A stretch of 64,000 nucleotides of DNA from Euptelea pleiosperma (Eukaryota > Streptophyta > Magnoliopsida > Ranunculales > Eupteleaceae): NCBI GenBank assembly GCA_035048495.1, contig CM068551.1, forward strand, positions 18,354,248-18,418,247, in the 5' to 3' direction. The notes under the pieces are model-generated. The model saw nothing but the letters and a program-made list of their open reading frames with translations, was not told the origin of the DNA and did no database searches. The position numbers were made by a program, and so were the translations under genes. The first letter of the stretch is position 1. Each line of letters starts with the position of its first letter. Shown here one piece after another: positions 1 through 12,200 of this stretch.

Positions 1-640
1 ATGAAAAGGAAGGGTGATAATGTGTCTCCTTGACAAAGACCCCGATATGGGGAAAATGGGGCAGTAGGTGATCCATTGAGCAGAATTGAGAACGTGGGGG
101 AAGATATGCAGTTGAAGATCTATTTTCTCCATTTGGAGCAGAACCACATAGCCTCAAAAGTATTTTGAATAAAACTCCATTCCACAGGCATGCGTGCATG
201 CTTTTGACGTGTCGAGTTTGATCGCCATAAGCCTGGGTTTCCTTTTTCCGTTTGATGACCTCTTGAACTAGGACAACATTGTCGGATATGTTTCGGCCAA
301 GAATGAAGGTTGCTTGGTCCTGGAAGATGAGTTTATCGAAGAACCCCTTTAGTCGAGTGGCTAACAATTTGGATATGATTTTATAGGAAACATAACACAA
401 ACTGATGGGTCTGAACTGGGATATGAACTCCGGGGACTACATACGTGGGATGAGCACGATATTTGTCTGATTTAAACGCTTCAAAGCAAGGCTAGAACAA
501 AAAATTCTTGAACCGTTGGGCACACATCCTCTTTAACCTCTGTCCAATATCTTCAATAGAAAAGACCCATCTAGACCAGGAGCTTTGGAGGCGCCTATGA
601 TAAAGACTACCTGTTTGATACCCTTTTCCGTAACAGACCT
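1..640 (-). mobile_element. LINE (L1-type) reverse transcriptase fragment, decayed
   Basis: Read on the minus strand, the segment gives, over more than one frame, the usual plant LINE reverse-transcriptase landmarks in order: an A-SKAPGLDG block near 590-560, FRPISLCYVSYKIISKLL near 410-350, then the DQATFILGRNISDN block near 325-270, and [11 protein letters not shown] close to position 40. Stops and frame changes break it, so it is a dead copy. The element runs off the left edge. Family assignment rests on these motifs as known in plant L1 elements; no TSD or poly(A) tail is visible here. Confidence 0.8.
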
Positions 641-659
641 AGTTAGGAAGTTGTTTTCC

Positions 660-875
660 TCTAATAGAAAATATCATGCGTTATTTTAACATTTTTCAGA
701 AAAACAATGGTCATTATTTTCGTTAAAACGAAAAAATAACGGCCATTATAACAAAAACAACGACCGTATTTTTTTACGTTAATAAGTTACATAACATAAC
801 GAGGGAGATCCGAATCTGTTATAACAGCCGTTATTTTCGCTATAACAGCCATTTTTTAAACCATGGGTAAGATTC
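660..875. mobile_element. MITE remnant of the CATGG/CCTT-ended family
   Basis: AT-rich DNA with repeated GTTATAACGG / CCGTTATTTT palindromic blocks. It ends in a TTTTTTAAACCATGG terminus matching the ends of the better preserved copies near 8.3, 23.8, 47.2 and 57.1 kb. The left end is not clear and no target duplication was found. Confidence 0.5.
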
Positions 876-1524
876 GTAAGAGTTACAAACGTTAGTTATG
901 AATCCAAATATTATCATGGTTATATGTTGGTGCATGTGTGTTGGGTTGAGACTCCATTCAAGGCGTCGCAAGCTCAAAGATGGGCTCTATCGGATTACCA
1001 TGACCATCCATTCTACCGACTTTTTTCGGTTGATTTTTTTATTATCCAAACGAATGCTATAGAGTGGATGGTTATAGTCATCCCATCGGGACAATTTTGG
1101 TCATTATTGGTCTCTGATGTGATCCATGAATGGTGGGATCCCTTCTTGTTAAGGGTCATGGAGGGTTCTAGACAAATAATATACTCCTGCCATACACACG
1201 AGGCATATGTGGTGCGTTTTGGGACCCATCATTTCATCTTCTTGACCTGGTTGGATGGTTAGAAAACTATAGTGCATGGGGCCCAAAGAGAATCGGTAGA
1301 AAGGATTATTCATTCACACCACATTTTCTTAGGTAAGATTGGGACATATCCAATATTGGTGAGTTACAACCCTGCTAGAACACCCACAAACATTACATCA
1401 AATGGCATCGTACAACAAACAAATTATCTATGTACATTTGTCAAATTATTACAACGTAGGCCCTGCTTTGTATCCTCTCTATAGTTTGCAGAAAAATGTT
1501 TGTAGGCAAATGTTTGGAGCCGTT
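876..1524. other. Unassigned intergenic sequence
   Basis: No convincing gene. Open frames here (for example 924-1262 on the plus strand) have no recognisable domain and no splice or homology support. I see no terminal repeats. Confidence 0.5.
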
Positions 1525-2275
1525 CTATGATCCAGAATTATGTATCAAAACTTGTTGAAGTCCCTCAAATTGTCACCTCTTTTAGACCCACTCCCTCAAA
1601 TTGTCACCTCTTTTAGACCCACTGGCCCTGAATGTTTGGCCTACACATTGGTGGACCCATAGTTAGCAATTCGGCATATGGCAAAAGATTCGGGACGGAA
1701 AAAGATTTAGTTTAATTTGGTTTTAGGATATAAAAATTCTGTCAAAATTTCGGACATTGTTAAGTGTTATATTCGTTTAGCCTTAAAAAACTTGAATTTT
1801 ACCATTTTATACGGCAGTTTAATATGTTTTTTATTTTTAAAAACACAAAATTTGTGTATTAAACGCGAATAATGTGCATTTTATTCACTTTATATTAAAA
1901 TTCGCAAGTTTTTTTTCTTCTTCTTTTTTTATTTGTATGGCCGTTTTAAACGTTTATTTAAAAAAAATTCGTGCATTAAACCCGAATAATACGCGAATTT
2001 AGTAATTAACTAGGGATGGACATACCAAAATTCAGTGTGATTGGTGATTTATAGCCACTGAATGAGCATTTTTCATCACGAACAGGCCAATGGGTTGGAT
2101 CCAAGCCCATGATGAAAAAGTGCTAAAATCCAATGGCTAGAAATCACTAATATCATTGATTTTTGATGTGTGGATCCATCAAGGTGTAGGCCAAACATTC
2201 AGGGTCAGTGGGTCTGAAAGAGTGCATTACGTGGCAATTTGAGGGATTTCTGCATCAAAAAATATTTGCAATGAT
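1525..2275. mobile_element. Long-TIR MITE interrupted by an AT-rich insertion
   Basis: The left end (around a TGTATCAAAA block and AGTCCCTCAAATTGTC) and the right end (GGCAATTTGAGGGATTTCTG, then CATCAAAA) are inverted versions of one another. They match the intact element at 53446-53842. The interior keeps the family signature of a diffuse inverted 'TTTGGCC...TGGTGGACC' block. Between about 1661 and 2020 the family sequence is broken by an unrelated AT-rich insert with repeated ATTAAACGCGAATAAT-like words. A 31-bp direct repeat of the left arm (CCCTCAAATTGTCACCTC and neighbours) lies at 1561-1622. Confidence 0.6.
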
Positions 2276-2399
2276 AAATATTTGTTGGGAAAATATTCGA
2301 ATGGTTGGGGAGGGGAGAGCTGTTGGGGGAGATTGGAAGACCAAGGTGGACGATAGAGTCATTTGCCTATTGTTTTCAACATGGCTTAAAAAGGGTATT

Positions 2400-2520
2400 T
2401 TAGTTAGGGTTGCAGCTCGGGCGGGTTGGGTTGGATTGGTTTGGAGGTAAACCCTAGCCCAACCCAACCCAAGGTCGGGCCTAGATTTCTCAGCCCAAGC
2501 CCAACCCGGTCAATTTCTTA
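2400..2520. repeat. GC-rich GCCCAACCC inverted-repeat motif
   Basis: Repeated CGGGTTGGGTTGG on one side and CCCAACCCAACCC on the other form a short foldback. Such motifs are common in angiosperm intergenic repeats. Similar GACCCGACCC words recur at 32745 and 32980. Confidence 0.4.
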
Positions 2521-2539
2521 ATTTTTTTATTGGTTAGAA

Positions 2540-2672
2540 AGGTGCCTTACAATCCGTTATAATGGAAAAAATGGTAAATGCCCCAGTCCGTTATACCGTT
2601 ATAAGGCCGCAAAATGGTAAACGCCCCAGTCCGTTATACCGTTATAAGGCCTCTTTTAAACCTTGGCTTTCA
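2540..2672. mobile_element. Partial MITE of the CATGG/CCTT-ended family
   Basis: Two adjacent copies of a GGTAAA(T/C)GCCCCAGTCCG TTATACCGTTATAAGGCC block, ending in CTCTTTTAAACCTTGG, which is the CCTT-side terminus of the family. The other terminus is missing. Confidence 0.5.
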
Positions 2673-3200
2673 GCTCTTTGCAACCACTTTTTGGCTGCAA
2701 ACATTAGACCGCTTCTTGACACAAAATGATTGGGTCTAGTGCAAATATTCGTTGGATGCTACGCCACCAAGTACACGAAAATGCCGCAAACATTTGTAGT
2801 GCTGCCAAGCAAGGCCACATCATAAACTAATAGTGGTCCTACTCCTAAGCGTTCATCTCGGGCTCGTTTGATTACATTAAACACAGGACTTTGTCGACAT
2901 TAAGTTGAAAGATAGGGGCATTTCTGTGATCTCAATTGTAGTAGACTTCTCTCTGTTTTCGTTGTTTTTAGTGCAGAGGAGAGGAGACTTCGCAGTTTCC
3001 TCAGTCCTTACAGTGAAGAAAGCACTTTTTGAAGCCCTTCTCGTTGTTAAAGGTCGTTCGCGCGATCTCTCTCAATTCCCGAAACCCTACATTTCAACAA
3101 ATCGATTTCAAAACGAGAGTCTTCGTCTCATTTCAGAATTCAGATTCGTTTCACTTCCCTTTCTCACATATTCTTTCTCTCGATTTTGATTTCTGCAGGA

Positions 3201-6200
3201 ATGGCCAGAAGCCTAGGGTTTCTGATTCTGATTCTCTTATTATCCATCTCTGAAGCTACGATCTATCGGCCGATATCGGACAGTCACCGATCTGCCGCAT
3301 TAGAGCTTTTCGTATCGAATGATGGATCGTTCGGAAGGTTAAGTTTTATTTGTGATCAGATGAAAATTCATCAGTGTTGGATCCTATTGTTACTTAAAAG
3401 TATTTTTTTTTTCTGTTACTTATTCAAATTGTTCTATTTCTGTACTACATTTCATTTCAAGTTGATAATAACGGGAAATTTGAGTGAATATTAATTTTGC
3501 TCGTTCGTGGTCTAATTTTACCATTGATGGGGAAACATTGGACTATGTGTTATTTAACATCTCATCTTACAGTGATCTTAGTGCCCGTTTGGACGGGTGC
3601 AAGACTGAATCCCGCAAATTGAAATAGTCAGAAAACATTAACAGAGGAAAAATCACCTTCTCCCTAAAATGGTGCATACGCTATTTTGGGGTCGTTTTGT
3701 GTTACGATCCTAGAGGTTAAGACTTAAACTTTCCACACCTCTATCACCTAGGTGCTTTTGGTGTATTGGTTTGGGTCTTAACATTTGGTATCAGAGCCAA
3801 CCCCACGTCATGGGTTCAAGTCATGGGAGGGGCGACCTGAGGAAAGGGCTACCTGGGGACTCGCTCAAAAAAAGAGAAAATAGGGGTACCGGAAAAAAGT
3901 GCCGGGGGCTCGCTCACAAAATAAGTGAGAAAATAGGGGTACCGGAGTGAAAGCTGCCTCAGAGTGGGCCACTGTGGACGTTGGCCTTCGAAGCGTGGTG
4001 AAATGTTACGATCCTAGAGGTTAAGACTTAAACTTTCCACACCTCTATCACCTAGGTGCTCTGATACCAAATGTTAAGACCAAAGAGGTTAAGACTTCAA
4101 CTTTCTACACCTCTATCACCTAGGTACTTTTGGTGTATTGGTTTGGGTCTTAACATTTTGTAGGTGGCATGTATTATGAGGCAGAAAGTAGGCGTAGGCC
4201 TAAATGCTCTAAATCCCGCTGACACACATTTAAAAATCGTGTCAATTGCATTTTTGGGTCCATCTTATTTCTTGTTAATTTTATGTAATGGTAGAAATCT
4301 TGCGAATTACTTACAATCTGGTTAGTTCAATGCAGCCTTTGAGCTTTTTTTATTTAATTTAATTTTCAGGATTTTTGTTACAAACAAGATATGATGCTTG
4401 TCCCATCTGATGTATTTTCTGCTATTGAGTCTCATTTGCTTTCGATTTATTTCTTTATTTATTTGGTTATGTAATTGTAGCAAAACCATTTTTATGTTCC
4501 ATTTGGTTTCTGAATTTAGCTCCCCACATATATATCTTGGAGAAAATATTACAAAACAGCTGATTTGGCATTATTTGTACCAGCTTAGAAGAAACATATG
4601 AAGCGTTAAGAACATTTCAGATTCTTGGCATAGATAAAAATGCTGAAATAAGTCCTGCGACATGCCCACTTGTTGTAAAGAACCTTGGATCATCGTCTTT
4701 AATCCAAAGGACTTGTTCCATGCCCTGAGAGTTAATAGCATCTTGAAATGTGAAATTGATGCTGATATTTTTGAGGTACTCTTCTAAACTTTTCAAACCA
4801 ATGTGTATAAAATCTTTGTTCCGATTCTCTCACTTGTAAGTCATTTATTACTTTATTTTTATACATTTTTAGCTACAACTATGTGTTTTAACAATGCTAA
4901 TCTTTCTTCTTTTTAAAGGGTGTCACTTCAAAACTTCAATCCATTGTTAAGGATGCGAGTTCGTTACTTGACTTCTACCACTCGATTGGAAGCTTGGTAC
5001 TTATAAAGGTAATTATTTACTGTAGCATCTATTAAATGTTTATTGCTGCTAGGAATTAGGAAACACGCACGATAACACACTCTAAGTCTGTAGAAGCTGC
5101 TATAGTTTGCTCTTTTGTACCTTTACTGTCGTTAGAAATAAAAATACTGTTCCAGGGGACTGTACTCATTCAAGCTTGGATTTTTCTTGTTGCCATTCTG
5201 AACCAAAACATCTGGTTCACTTTCTGTATCCAATTTTTCATGCAGGATCAGGGTTCTAAAAGCAGTGTACTTCTCGGGGATGCAGGTGGAATTTTTCATT
5301 CCATTAAGGTAAATATATATGCAACATCCGAATTCTTTGATTACGTTTCCCCCTTCGATTATAATATGTAACTTTTTCAGAAAGATCAATGTATTGTTGG
5401 TATATTATTGGCAGGCTCTCAGTCAAAGTGACGGAAGATGGCGCCATAGTTCTAATGATGCTGAATCTAGCACTTATGCTGCTGGTATTGACTCTTATTC
5501 CTTGAGAATATTAGTAAACTTTTTCATGTTTCTGATGGTGCTGATCTTGTTCTTTAATGTAAGGCTTCTTGTTGTATTAATTAAGTTCTATGTTAGCTGA
5601 CGGTTGAATAACTTTCAAGTGAATATGGTTGTATTCTAATGAGCTTCATCATTTTTTATGTTCTTTCTTTTCCTGGTAAGTCTTCATCGTACTCATCTTG
5701 GCAGTCATACGATGCTTCTTGCAGGGCTAGCACTTGAAGCACTTGCTGGAGTTGTTGCGTTAGCTTCTTCTGAAATTGATCAATCTATGGTAAGCAAACT
5801 TTGTGCTATGACTACAAAAGTTAGAAGCACTTTAAAACTCAAACTTGTAATGTGTTTTTGTCAATTGGTACAAAAAAGATAGTGTTCTTATTCATATACA
5901 ATAATACCTTATAAAACAGTCGATATCCACGATGCTTGTTCCTGTATACAAGTCGATATCCTTTCAAATTCCATAACTAATATTGAAATCTCTAAGAAAC
6001 CCTTTAGTATTGGTTTGAGAGGGAAATTTTCATGTGGATGGTGAGGGAGTTAGGATTGTTTAAGTGCAGCAACAACTCTGTCCTGAGTAGACTAAATCTA
6101 GATAATAGTTTATGTGTTCAGCTTGGAAGGATAATATGGATAAGCACACCTTGGAACCTGCATTATCCTTGAAAAGTAACATTTTTTTTTTGAGATTATG

Positions 6201-9200
6201 TCCATTCTGTTAAATTGTCGTTTCATTCGAAGCGATAGGGAAGTAGAGGGAAAATGCAAAAATGTCTTTTAATTTTCAAAACTGGTAACCTCTTAAAATT
6301 GATATAAATCCCCTCAATTTTGAGGGCAGGTGCCAAGAGATTTTCACTGGAGGCAACACCAGTATATGCACTCACCTAGAGACATTCACTTAGAAGCATC
6401 ACATAGGATTTTGGGGTATCTTAAATCCTCCCCTGGTAGGGGACTTCTCTTCAAGAGGAATGGTTACATGAGAGCGGAGTCATACGTAGATGTAGATTGT
6501 GCAAGTGCCAAGGATGACAGAAGATCGACATCAGGGTATTGTACATTTGTTGGGGTAACCTTGTGACATGAAAAAGCAAGAAGCAACCTGTGGTTGCACA
6601 ATCCAGTGCAAAGGCTAAGTTTTGAGCTATGGCTCATGCCTTGTGCGAAATGTTGTGGTTGAAGATCTTAGTGGCTGAACTAGGATTCCCTGTCACTGGT
6701 TCAATGAGCTTGTATTGTGATAACAAGACATCAATAAGTATTGCTCATAATCCAGTTCAACATTATCTAGCAAAGCACATTGAAGTAGACAGACACTTCA
6801 TACGAGAGAAGATTGTTACTGGGGAAGTTTGTACTCTTTTCGTGAAACTAAAGAACAGGTAGCAGATGTATTCACTAAGGGAGTTTGTAGTAATCAGCTA
6901 TACAGGTGTCTCAACAAGTTGGGCATGATAGATATCTAGGCACCAACTTGAAGGGGAATGTTGTCAGGGTTATATTTATGTTTGTAGGGGCATACTTGTT
7001 CATGTAAATGTTTTCTCATATAAATAAGAAGATTGGAGTCATATGACATACGCATGCTCTCCCTTTTTCCTCTTCTTCTCTCTTTCTCTTCTCTCTTCAT
7101 CTTCATTAAACCTTAACCCTAGAACCAAACCCTAGAATTCTACTGTCACCCGACCCTCGACTTTTGGCACCAACTAATTTTCTCCATGCAGGCTATTTAA
7201 GGTACTCATTCTTAGCATCAACCTTTCTCCTACTATCTTACAACAATAATATGTTCTTACTTCTTGTCAATAGAAGTAATCTCCTCAAGTAAAACATTCA
7301 TCTTCCTGTCCATTCGACCTAATATCTTCTTATTTCATTTCTTGAGCTTCTTTTTACGATCTTTCAACTTCTTGCGGAAAACAAAATCGGCCTTGCCAAC
7401 AAAATGAAATGACTCCCACCACAAGGCAATAAGTTCAACAAGGGACTTGAAACCCCATGTTCTCAAATTTGAAGGGGGAAGGTCTCCAACACATTCCTCC
7501 ATTATCCAACAACAAAGGAGTGTGATCATAGGCCAATCTAAGAACAGTTTCTTGAGAAACGTACGAGAAATGCGATTCTCAACTATCCAAAACAAGAATA
7601 TTGTCTAGTTTACACAAAGTAGGTTATCTCGATTGTTTGACCTGGTATAGCATGCACCACCTAAAGGAGGTCCATCAACAGATTTCTATTATCGAAATTT
7701 GCAAAGTCCCTCATGCTTTTAGCGACTCTACTTCCACCCTTCTTCTCATGGGAGAATCATATTACATTGCAATCGCCACTAATACACCAAGGAAGATTCC
7801 TCAGATGTGTTTATTGTCCATTTCCTCCCAAAAATCAGCTTTGAGTCTTTTATTAGTGGGGCCGTACACTCCCTATAAGACCCAGGAGAAACGATCAGCC
7901 AAGCTTATACAAAGAATAGAGACATAAAAGGCCCCCACAAGATGATCCGCTACCACCTCCACCTCCTTGTTCCAAACAATAAGGACACCCCCTGCAGAAC
8001 CCACAGCTGGAAGAGCTAACCACCCAAATATCTCATCCCCCAAACCTCTCAACTTATCATCTAACCTCTCCGATTTGGATTCTTGGATTAACACAATATC
8101 AACCTTCCACCTCTCAAGTGCTAGTAATGATTATATATATTGTATATTTGAATGTCACATAGATATGTATATTGATAGAAGAAGATATTGCATAAGAATA
8201 TTGATATAATAATTCAAATCAACAGGTAATAATTTATTATTCAAAATTCAGAATCAGATGTTACAAACAAGGTTTAAAAGGGATCGTTATAATGTCATAA
8301 TAGATAGGTAACGATGTAACGTTACCATTATGACTCTTATAACGGGCCAAAGAATGGTAAAAAAATTGTTATTATAATATTATTTTGAATTCATTTTTTA
8401 ACTATGGTTATTTAACAGATAGCAAGACTTAATAATGGCCATTATAAGTTATAATGTTTTTTACCAAATAAGGTAACAGGGTTGGAGTGTTAACATTAGC
8501 GGCATTATATATATATTCTTTAAAAGCATGGTTACAAATCAATAAAATAACAATAGTAAAATCTGAACAGACAATAATATATGGCAATATAAAAGGTTAT
8601 TAAAGTGATAAAGTGCATAGAATAGGTTATTAAAATAATAAAGATTTAAAATCAAATAGTGAATTAGTGATTGGTCATAATATATGAATTTGGTAGGTTT
8701 GGGAGCACTGGGTTGGATGGGGAGGGAGGATTTAATGCACATATTGGAGTCTGAGGAATGGAGGGGAGAAAATTAAATGAAGAGTGGCTAGTTTGGTCTG
8801 GGCCCAGCTTGGTCCATATAGACTATATGTCGGGCCAAAGCTTGTTTAGAGTGACCCTACTCTGTGCATTGACAACCTTACTTCAAATAGCATGTCAAGA
8901 TCTGTATTTTCTCTTTGCGTGTGTATTTGGAAAGGTACAAGTACAAGAAGAAGGCATTCTTGTTCTATTTCATCTTAATTGTCTGTGGATTCAGTTGAGT
9001 GACAATATGTAGGCTATTTTGGCCATAAGCACACATTTTTGTAGGTTTGTGTTGTGGTAAAAAGAAAGCTTTTAGAATCCAAATACCCGGTCTTCCTTTT
9101 TTTAGATAAATTTCTTATATTGTCTTTTGTTCCCGTTTCTCTCTTTTCTCTTTTTATCTAGTAAAAGATATTGAGTTTTTATGAAGATTATCAGCTAGGC

Positions 9201-12200
9201 TTATAGTTTGACCTCGTATTGCAATGTTTATCACCTGACTGTCTGGTTACGTATGATCTCTTTTGTGGAGCTTCCCATGGTAAATGCATAGCACTTTCTT
9301 ATTCTTGACAGATTGGCACAGTAAAAAAGGACATAGCGAAGCTTTTTGACAGTCTTGAGAAATACGGTATGTTTACTATATTGCCAATTGTTTTATATAG
9401 ATGAACATTTTGGATTTCCTTACTTTTTTGTATATTTGCATTCTCCTTGCTATTTTGCTCATCTGTATTTTACTTCTTTGCCTGAACTTCTATCATTGCT
9501 TTATGTGCAATGTTACCTTTTTATAATATGGTAGACATGATCATGTAGAACACTCAGCTGAGTCTGTGAGTCCATAGACCATACTGAGTATTGACTCCCA
9601 AGTTGCACCTTAGACTCAATTCTTATGTTGGTTGAAAGATTCTACTTTCTCTGAGAGTTATTAAACATTGGGCATAAAGTGTTGATCATTCTGGGGTGTC
9701 TTCATGTTTAAGTAGTGTGTGTTTTCAGTTTCCACATTATTTCTGTTTACCTTCAGAATCCAGATGAAGATTGTGTTGATCTTGTCAATTATTGTTCTAC
9801 CACTGGTTTTTGCGTTCTCCTAGGTTCTCATATATACGGAAAGTAATCAATGGCTAATTGCATTTGAGGTTGGTCATGAAATGGATGTAACCACATGCTT
9901 TCTCTGTCTTGTGTTTGTAAGGGAACCTTTTGTCTTTTTGTGGAAAGCTCCCTAAACATCTGACTAAGAGCCTGACTATTGGAAGTTGGTTTAGCCTAAT
10001 TATTGGAACAGTTGGAGGATGCATGATGTAGGAAAATAACAATGTGGAAGCTTGCTTATCAAAAGAAAAAAAAAGAATGATGGAAAGAGAAAACATTGAG
10101 GAAGCTTTATCAATTAAAAGAAAAGAACAATGGGGAAGTTTTAATTCCTAATTGATTTAGGTCCAACAGGTTTATTCTCATTTCTCTAATTGATGGATGC
10201 TAGGATTAGGATTTGGTGTTGAAATGGATCTAGGGTTGAAGATCAAGGGTACGGGTTGAGTTAGGGTAGTCCTAAAATAAAGAAAACGAGACCTAATTCA
10301 GGTGCTGGTCGAATTTGGACAGCAGGTTAGTATTAGGTTTGAACGGCTTCTAATTTTGAGGGAAGGTGATGGTATGCTTCAGAATTTAATGGTCTTAGCC
10401 CAGGGTTCGATATAGTGGGATTGGGAGGTTATGGGTTCAGCTAGGTAGTAGTGGGCTGTGGATGGAAATTCAACTAAGATTGATGGTGGGTTGATGTGGG
10501 GACCGCTAGAGAAAGTGGGGTGGGGGTTATGAAGTTAGGGCTGGACGGGTGGCGTAAAAAAGTTTAAGGGGATGAAACTAAACTAAGAAGAAAGAAGAAA
10601 GAGAGGGCAGGGGAGATATGAAGCAGATCATTCACCCCTAATGGAGGGTTAGGTTTGGAGTCAGCACCAACTCAATCTTTGGAGTCCGGAATCAAAACCA
10701 CCCTTAGCAAGGCTTTACACCTCACTACAGTTAGCTCTCACAGCTATGGAAAGAAAGAATTAGAAGGATATTTGAAGATAAAGCTGAATCCGAAGAGCAT
10801 GTTTTCAAAGGTTAAATCGAAGATGTTCTCCTGGTGCTTGGTTCTTAAGGAATTGAAGGAGATCCCCTATGGAGATTTCATATTCAATTGGCATTCTTTT
10901 ATCCATGGCAACCTTCCGTAGGCATGATGTTGTATCCTTTTAGGACTTGTTCTCTTTTCAAGAACTAGCTCACTTTTCTTCTTTTTCTCTTTCTTGTATC
11001 TTTCAGTACTTCTTCCTTTGCTAATAAAATTTTCACTTATCAAAAACGAGAAAAAGAAAAACAGCTAGTTCTAACAGCAGCAAATAACAAAAAAACACAT
11101 CAATTTAACTGTTCAAATGAGAAGAGTACAGGGGTTTATTAGATAGAGGAGCTGGTGGCAGCGTATGATGAGCTCCCAGTGCAACTCAAACTCCCAAAAG
11201 CAGAAAGAAAAACCCTAAACTCTGGAACTTTGCAGAAAGAAAAACCCTAAACTCTGGAACTTTTGGCCATATTCACTTTTCTTATTAAAGTATAGTCTCT
11301 TTTCAAATAATAAACTGTTAAACCCTACTAAAAAGTATCTATAATAAACTGACAAGAGGAACTTGCGTAGAGCTAAATTTGACTCAAAATATAAACTAAC
11401 TCTAGACTTGAATAGGAAACTAAAGTAGTATACTAACTTGTAGAACATGGAGACTGCATTAGAACACTATAATCAAAGCACTCGCCTAGGGCTTAGGCAA
11501 TGCCTAAGCGAGTGCTTTGCCTAGCTGGGATCCTAAAACTTAAAACAGGGCCTAGGCAGGTGCTAATACAAAAGTGCTTGCCTAGGCTCTAAGGCGCTTG
11601 GCTTTAAAGCGTTCGCCAAGGCCATATGTATAAAATTGATGTTATATGTGCTTTATATATTAGGAATAAATCATACCTATAAGGTCATTGTTATATGTAA
11701 TTTACATATAAGAAAAACTCATAAAAGTATATGTACATATAAACCTTATAAATGAAGCATTCACAAAACATTACTACAAGAGGAGAAAGTAAGCCTTCTG
11801 ATCTTATATGTTTATGATTGATTGTCAGGATGTTAAGTAGTAAGACTTTTAAGGATTTGGGGTTTGAAACTTTGACTTTGTTTGAAGTTTGAACAATTAT
11901 GTTTCAGCCCAAAAAATGAAAATGAGCTTGTTTCTCCCCAAACACTTGGAGAATGTTCTTACGATTTTCAAAAGATGCATTTATTGTCAATTCACAAGGG
12001 AAGGTTAATGAGCTTGTTTCACTCCCAAAAAATGAAAGTGAGCTTGTTTCTCCCCAAAAACTTTGGGAATATTCTTATGATTTTTGAAAGATACTTTTTT
12101 CTTTCCTCTCAAATGTCAATAAGTTCATGTCGAAACACTGTCAATCCACCATCAGTGATTTCAAAGTTTTGTGGTAGAGTCAAGCTTTCTCCAGAATCAC

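Noticed and set aside
924..1262. 112-codon open frame in the left intergenic region
   Set aside because: No domain, no splice context, composition like the flanking non-coding DNA.
3780..3860. tRNA-like sequence (TGGTATCAGAGCC and a GGGTTCAAGTC block)
   Set aside because: It is the primer-binding site and interior of a TRIM; no cloverleaf could be folded by eye.
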